Origin: Streptomyces viridochromogenes
Lineage (GTDB): Bacteria > Actinomycetota > Actinomycetes > Streptomycetales > Streptomycetaceae
DNA length: 64,000 bases
Direction: 5' to 3'
NCBI RefSeq assembly: GCF_001270495.1
Contig: NZ_LGUR01000002.1
Span: forward strand, 430,927 to 494,926
Made by a program: the position numbers and the translations under genes. The notes under the pieces were generated by a model. It saw only the letters and a program-made list of their open reading frames with translations. It searched no databases and was not told where the DNA came from. This document shows positions 60,119 to 64,000 of the stretch, piece by piece. The number at the start of each line of letters is the position of its first letter. Position 1 is the first letter of the stretch.

Positions 60119-61297
60119 ATGTACGACATGGCGAAGCACTGGGCGGACTTCCAGTACGAGATCTATCTGAACGGACTGTCGGGGGCCGTGCCCCGGCTGC
60201 CCACTGATCTGACCCGGCTGGAGGATCTGACCGAGCAGCGCCTGGGTCCCGGTCCCGTCGGCTATGTCGCGGGCAGCGCGGGCGACGGCAGCACCGCCCG
60301 CGCCAACCGGGCGGCGCTGCGGCGCCGCCGGATCGTGCCGCGCATGCTGCGGGACGTGCACGAACGGGATCTGTCCGTCGAGGTGTTGGGCCGCGCCCTG
60401 CCCGCCCCGCTGGCTCTCGCACCCGTCGGCGTGCTGTCGATCATGCACCCGGACGCCGAGTGCGCGGCCGCCCGGGCCGCGGCGGCGCAGGGTGTGCCGT
60501 TCATCCTGTCCTCGGCGTCCAGCACGCCCATGGAACAGGTGGCGCAGGCGATGGGCGACGCCGAGCGCTGGTTCCAGCTGTACTGGCCCAAGGATCCCGA
60601 GGTGGCCCGGAGTTTCCTGGACCGGGCGAAGGCAGCCGGGTTCACCGCGCTCGTCGTCACCCTGGACACGCCGATGCTGGCCTGGCGGCCGCGCGATCTC
60701 GACCAGGCGTATCTGCCGTTCCTGCACGGCGTGGGCACCGCCAACTACTTCTCCGACCCGGCCTTCCAGGCGGGCCTGGCCAAGCCCGTGCTGGAGGATC
60801 CCAACGCGGCCGTCATGCACTTCGTCGGGATGTTCTCGGACCCCGCCAAGACCTGGCCCGACCTGGCATTCCTGCGGGAGAACTGGGACGGCCCGATCGT
60901 CCTCAAGGGCATCCTGCACCCGGACGACGCCCGCGCGGCCGCCGACGCCGCGATGGACGGGGTCGTCGTCTCCAACCACGGCGGCCGTCAGGTGGCCGGG
61001 TCCATCGGGGCGGCCGACGCCCTGCCCCGGGTCGTGGCGGCGGTCGGCGACCGGCTGACGGTGCTGTTCGACAGCGGCGTGCGCACCGGCGACGACATCT
61101 TCAAGGCCCTCGCGCTCGGCGCGCGGGCGGTGCTGGTCGGACGGCCCTACGCCTACGGGCTCGGCCTCGACGGACAGGCCGGCGTCGAGCACGTCATCCG
61201 CTGCCTGCTCGCCGAACTCGACCTCACCCTCGCCCTGTCCGGGCACGCCACCCCCGCCACGATCGGCCCCGCCGACCTCATCGAGGAATCCGCATGA
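60119..61297 (+). CDS. FMN-dependent alpha-hydroxyacid oxidase / lactate 2-monooxygenase-like
   Basis: A 392-residue TIM-barrel flavoenzyme (389 if the ATG at 60128 is used; both share the GAGGCGGG site). It has YVAGSAGDGSTARANRAAL, LALAPVGVLSIMHPDAE, LYWPKDPEVARSFL, VLKGILHPDDA, SNHGGRQVAGS (the catalytic His-Gly-Gly-Arg) and GRPYAYGLGLDGQAGVEHVI. It oxidises a 2-hydroxy acid to the keto acid, or decarboxylates it oxidatively. It overlaps the dehydrogenase gene by ATGA. The substrate is unknown. Confidence 0.88.
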   Translation: MYDMAKHWADFQYEIYLNGLSGAVPRLPTDLTRLEDLTEQRLGPGPVGYVAGSAGDGSTARANRAALRRRRIVPRMLRDVHERDLSVEVLGRALPAPLALAPVGVLSIMHPDAECAAARAAAAQGVPFILSSASSTPMEQVAQAMGDAERWFQLYWPKDPEVARSFLDRAKAAGFTALVVTLDTPMLAWRPRDLDQAYLPFLHGVGTANYFSDPAFQAGLAKPVLEDPNAAVMHFVGMFSDPAKTWPDLAFLRENWDGPIVLKGILHPDDARAAADAAMDGVVVSNHGGRQVAGSIGAADALPRVVAAVGDRLTVLFDSGVRTGDDIFKALALGARAVLVGRPYAYGLGLDGQAGVEHVIRCLLAELDLTLALSGHATPATIGPADLIEESA

Positions 61298-62298
61298 CCG
61301 TCGCCAAGGCCACCACGGCAACCACGGCCACCAAGAACGTCCTCGCCGTCATCTCCCCGCACGTGGGCGGCCGTGACATCGGAGCCGGCCTCGCCACGCT
61401 CTTCCCCGAGGGTGCGCGGGTCACCGTCGTCGAGGCGGCCGACGAGGACCTGGCCGCCCTGCGCGCCGCGCACGTCGTCATCACCGGGCTCGCCCCGGTC
61501 ACCGCCGAACACCTCGCCGCCGCACCGGAGTTGGAGCTGGTGCAGTGCGCGAGCCACGGCTTCGACTACGTCGACGTGGGCGTGGCGCGCGAGCGCGGAG
61601 TGCGGGTGTGCAACATCGGCTCCAGCGGCGCCGAGGCGCAGAACGTGGCCGAGCAGACCTTCGCTCTCATGCTCGCGCTGGCCAAGCAGATCGTCCCCGC
61701 CCACACCGCGCTCGTCGACGCCGACTGGGCGCTCCCCCGTCTCCAGCAGTCGCTGACCGAACTGTCCGGCAAGACGATCGGCATCGTGGGCCCGGGCCAG
61801 ATCGGGCAGCAAGTCGCCCGTCGCGCGGTGGCGTTCGACATGAACGTGGTCTACGCCGGACGACGCCGACTCCCGCCGGAGACGGAGGCCGAGCTCGGCG
61901 ATGCCCGCCACGTCCCGCTCGACGAACTCCTGCGCACCGCCGACTACATCTCCCTGCACACCCCGCTCACCGACGAGACCCGGAACATGCTGAACGCCGA
62001 GCGGCTGGCGCTCCTCAAGCCGACGGCGTTCGTGATCAACACCGCGCGAGGCGCCCTGATCGACCAGGACGCCCTCGCGGGCGCACTGGAGAAGGGCACC
62101 GTCGCCGGGGCGGGCATCGACGTCTTCGACCCCGAACCCCCCACCCCCGCCCTGCGCCTCCTCCGCGCCCCGAACGTGGTGCTCTCCCCCCACATCGGCG
62201 GCGTCACCCGCGAGACCCTCGTCCGCATCGCCCTCGCCGCCGTCCAGAACGTGACGGACTTCCTGGCGGGCGGGACACCTCGGGACGTCGTGAACTAG
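61294..62298 (+). CDS. D-isomer-specific 2-hydroxyacid dehydrogenase
   Basis: A 334-residue NAD-dependent enzyme. Motifs are ELVQCASHGFDYVD, the Rossmann loop VGPGQIGQQVAR, NTARGALIDQDAL (catalytic Arg), GAGIDVFDPEPP (Glu) and LSPHIGG (catalytic His). It would interconvert a D-2-hydroxy acid and the keto acid made by the neighbouring oxidase, so the operon can link both stereoisomers of one acid. Confidence 0.92.
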   Translation: MTVAKATTATTATKNVLAVISPHVGGRDIGAGLATLFPEGARVTVVEAADEDLAALRAAHVVITGLAPVTAEHLAAAPELELVQCASHGFDYVDVGVARERGVRVCNIGSSGAEAQNVAEQTFALMLALAKQIVPAHTALVDADWALPRLQQSLTELSGKTIGIVGPGQIGQQVARRAVAFDMNVVYAGRRRLPPETEAELGDARHVPLDELLRTADYISLHTPLTDETRNMLNAERLALLKPTAFVINTARGALIDQDALAGALEKGTVAGAGIDVFDPEPPTPALRLLRAPNVVLSPHIGGVTRETLVRIALAAVQNVTDFLAGGTPRDVVN

Positions 62299-62322
62299 GC
62301 GGTTCGACAACACCGTGCGGGG

Positions 62323-62362
62323 GCGCGGGCGCGACCAGCCACAACGGCGCCGCAGACGACCG
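62323..62362 (+). repeat. streptomycete intergenic repeat, second copy
   Basis: It begins GCGCGGGCGCGACCAGCCAC and is about 35/40 identical to the copy inside ramB (37528-37567). It lies between convergent genes, and its GGCGCC ends (62346-62351, 62362-62367) can pair, so it may act as a terminator. Confidence 0.75.
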
Positions 62363-62381
62363 GCGCCCCCCCCTCGCGGCG

Positions 62382-64000
62382 CTACTCCCACGCCCCTCCA
62401 GCCGGCGGAGCGCCCCGCACCGCCTGTGCCCCCGGCGTCTCCGCCTCCGCACTCGACAGCGACCCGGGGTTCGCCGATGTCGCCGGATCGGTCAGCCAGC
62501 GCTGTGTTTCGGAGCCGTCTCGGACCTTGACGACGATGTCGGCGCCCTCGGCCGCAGCGGTGGGGGCGAGGGCGAGCCGCTCGTCCCAGCGGGGCAGCAA
62601 CTCGCCCCGCACGGTGAGGTCGTAGCGCACGTCGTCGGCCCGCTCGGAGTCGTCGTCGGCACACTTGCCGAGGATCACCACACCGGCGTCCACATGGGAG
62701 TCCAGGCACAGGTCGGGGTCCGCCACGCTGCGCAGCAGGCCGTCCTTCTTGTACGACCACTGCTGGGTGTCGTCGTCCGAGCAGTCGGCCAGTTCGGTCC
62801 CGGCCCCTGCCTTCGGCTCGCCGCGGATGTCGAGGCACAGGTCGACCTCGGCGTTGCGGAACCTGGTCTGGCGTGGTGCGTTGGGGAGTTGGGCCGTGCC
62901 GGGCGGCGAGGCGGACGCCGCTGGGGACGACTGGGTTCCCGTGTTGCCGCCGGTGGCGGAGGCGGCCGGGTCGACCCCGTCGTCGTCCGACAGCAGACCC
63001 GCGCCGAGCATGATCGCGATCAGTCCGGCCGAGGCGACGCCGACCCCCGTGAGCAGCGTCCGGGACGAGCGCGGGCCGCCGGGCGACCGGCGGATCTGCG
63101 CGGGGATCCGTGCCAGCAGGTGACGCCGTCCGGCGCCGTGCCGGGCGGAGCCGCGTTCGCGGGATCCGGTGGACTGCGTACGGCCGGGTCTGGTGTCCAG
63201 ATAGCGGCGCGCACCCCAGCCGAGCACCGCCTCGGCGATGAGGACGCCCAACCCGCCCTCGAAATGACTCAGTTGCTCGGCGGCGTTACGGCAGTAGCGG
63301 CACTGCGTCAGATGCTGCTGGACATCCGGCAGCAGGGCCCCGCCCCGGCGTATCGGAACGTCGAGGAGGCGGTTGTAGAACCGGCAATCCTTCGTCGGCG
63401 CGAGTTCCCGATGGGCATGTACACAACCTTCGCGGAATTTATCACGCGCCTGTTCGAGGGCGGCCGAGGCGGTGACGGTATCCATGCCCAACAGACCGGC
63501 GGGCACGCTTAACGGCTCGGCCTCGACCTCCGTATGCCAGAGCAGACAGCGGGCAAGTCCCGGAAGTGCCTGGAATGACCGATCGGCGAGCCTGCGATTT
63601 TCGGGCGTCATGGACCTCGCGGTACGTATACCGCGGCCGCCCGCGGGTTTCCCCAACTCCGGCAGAACGCCGGCTATCCGGTCGTCGGCAGCCCACTGCC
63701 GGACCGCGTCCCGGACGGCCACGAGCAGCCGGGGACGCAGCGCGGCGGCCGGTTCGCCCAGCGCCAGGCGGTCGAGGACGTGGTGGAAGGCGGCGGCGGT
63801 GACCATGTCGGCAGCGGTAGCCGAGGAGGCGAGGCAGATCTCCGCGTACGCGTGGGCCGGCTGCCAGTGCCGCGCCATGAGCAGCGCGACGGACGGAGCG
63901 GCCTCACCGTCCGGACGGCCCCGCAGCCGGGCGGCGAGAGCTTCGTCGGATTCCTCGGGAACCCCGCCTGGCGGGGGGTGAGGAGGACGAGGGGGGTGGG
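62382..64000 (-). CDS. ricin-B-lectin-domain membrane protein, 5' truncated
   Basis: The frame stays open to the right edge (HPPPGGVPEESDEALAARL lies upstream of a possible ATG at 63878), so the gene probably starts outside the window. The N-terminal half is helical and resembles the sigma-factor-like or anti-sigma modules of streptomycete lectin proteins. A CRYCRNAAEQ motif preceded by HLTQ looks like a zinc-binding anti-sigma finger. One membrane helix follows (LLTGVGVASAGLIAIMLGAGLL), then a Ser/Ala/Thr-rich stalk and a ricin-type beta-trefoil (DLCLDIRG, QQWSYKKDGLL, DLCLDSHV). A TTA codon lies at 63510-63512. It probably links cell-surface glycan sensing with gene regulation. Confidence 0.8.
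   Translation of the reverse strand, partial: HPPRPPHPPPGGVPEESDEALAARLRGRPDGEAAPSVALLMARHWQPAHAYAEICLASSATAADMVTAAAFHHVLDRLALGEPAAALRPRLLVAVRDAVRQWAADDRIAGVLPELGKPAGGRGIRTARSMTPENRRLADRSFQALPGLARCLLWHTEVEAEPLSVPAGLLGMDTVTASAALEQARDKFREGCVHAHRELAPTKDCRFYNRLLDVPIRRGGALLPDVQQHLTQCRYCRNAAEQLSHFEGGLGVLIAEAVLGWGARRYLDTRPGRTQSTGSRERGSARHGAGRRHLLARIPAQIRRSPGGPRSSRTLLTGVGVASAGLIAIMLGAGLLSDDDGVDPAASATGGNTGTQSSPAASASPPGTAQLPNAPRQTRFRNAEVDLCLDIRGEPKAGAGTELADCSDDDTQQWSYKKDGLLRSVADPDLCLDSHVDAGVVILGKCADDDSERADDVRYDLTVRGELLPRWDERLALAPTAAAEGADIVVKVRDGSETQRWLTDPATSANPGSLSSAEAETPGAQAVRGAPPAGGAWE

Overview
The window is a GC-rich actinomycete chromosome segment, almost certainly Streptomyces. The evidence is GC-rich codon third positions, a SapB-type (ram/amf) lanthipeptide cluster, a subtilisin-inhibitor-like protein, streptogrisin-type protease, paired SpoIIE/PP2C phosphatases and a few rare in-frame TTA codons. 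There are no insertion sequences, tRNAs, rRNAs or CRISPR arrays that I can see. It is dense chromosomal DNA with many 4-bp start/stop overlaps, and both ends cut a gene (folD at the left, a lectin-domain protein at the right).

Layout. 1-5.7 kb: divergent folD-like gene, an ECF-type sigma factor with a membrane partner, a second-copy cytochrome oxidase subunit I with a small membrane protein, and a UGT-type glycosyltransferase. 5.7-12 kb: a TetR regulator, a secreted beta-propeller protein and a secreted GH5 (endoglycoceramidase-like) hydrolase that appear to share one operator, then an Otr(A)-like ribosomal protection GTPase. 12-20 kb: one giant single-module type I PKS (CoA ligase-ACP-KS-AT-DH-KR-ACP-TE) with a TTA codon. 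20-22.7 kb: a Tat-exported deaminase, XdhC and a metallophosphoesterase. 22.8-29.1 kb: a surface-glycan block with a GT2 glycosyltransferase, the full dTDP-L-rhamnose set (rmlC; rmlA-rmlB-rmlD) and a methyltransferase.

29.2-41.4 kb: a SapB-like locus ramC-ramS-ramA-ramB with a convergent, antisense-overlapping ramR, flanked on both sides by GAF/PAS/PP2C phosphatases. The stop codon of ramB is exactly antisense to a TTA codon of ramR, and the linker of RamB contains an in-frame streptomycete intergenic repeat. 41.4-43.4 kb: a secreted serine protease with a Gly/Ala/Glu hexapeptide-repeat tail and a small thioesterase. 43.9-50.1 kb: a complete NHLM-type peptide export system (double-glycine precursor, HlyD-like adaptor, C39 peptidase ABC transporter, second ABC transporter) with no modification enzyme; the predicted mature peptide is anionic, Cys-free and internally repetitive. 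This is the best candidate for an undescribed system.

50.1-64 kb: ArsR/SRPBCC pair, a DHA2 drug exporter under two strong palindromes, a Ppx/GppA phosphatase with a TTA codon, an iron redox enzyme-methyltransferase-CDGSH operon, a STAS protein, a trypsin-type SSI inhibitor, an unknown protein, a catabolic operon (NCS1 permease, FMN alpha-hydroxyacid oxidase, 2-hydroxyacid dehydrogenase), and a truncated TTA-containing ricin-lectin membrane protein.

All names rest on motifs and remembered family sequences; no database search was run.
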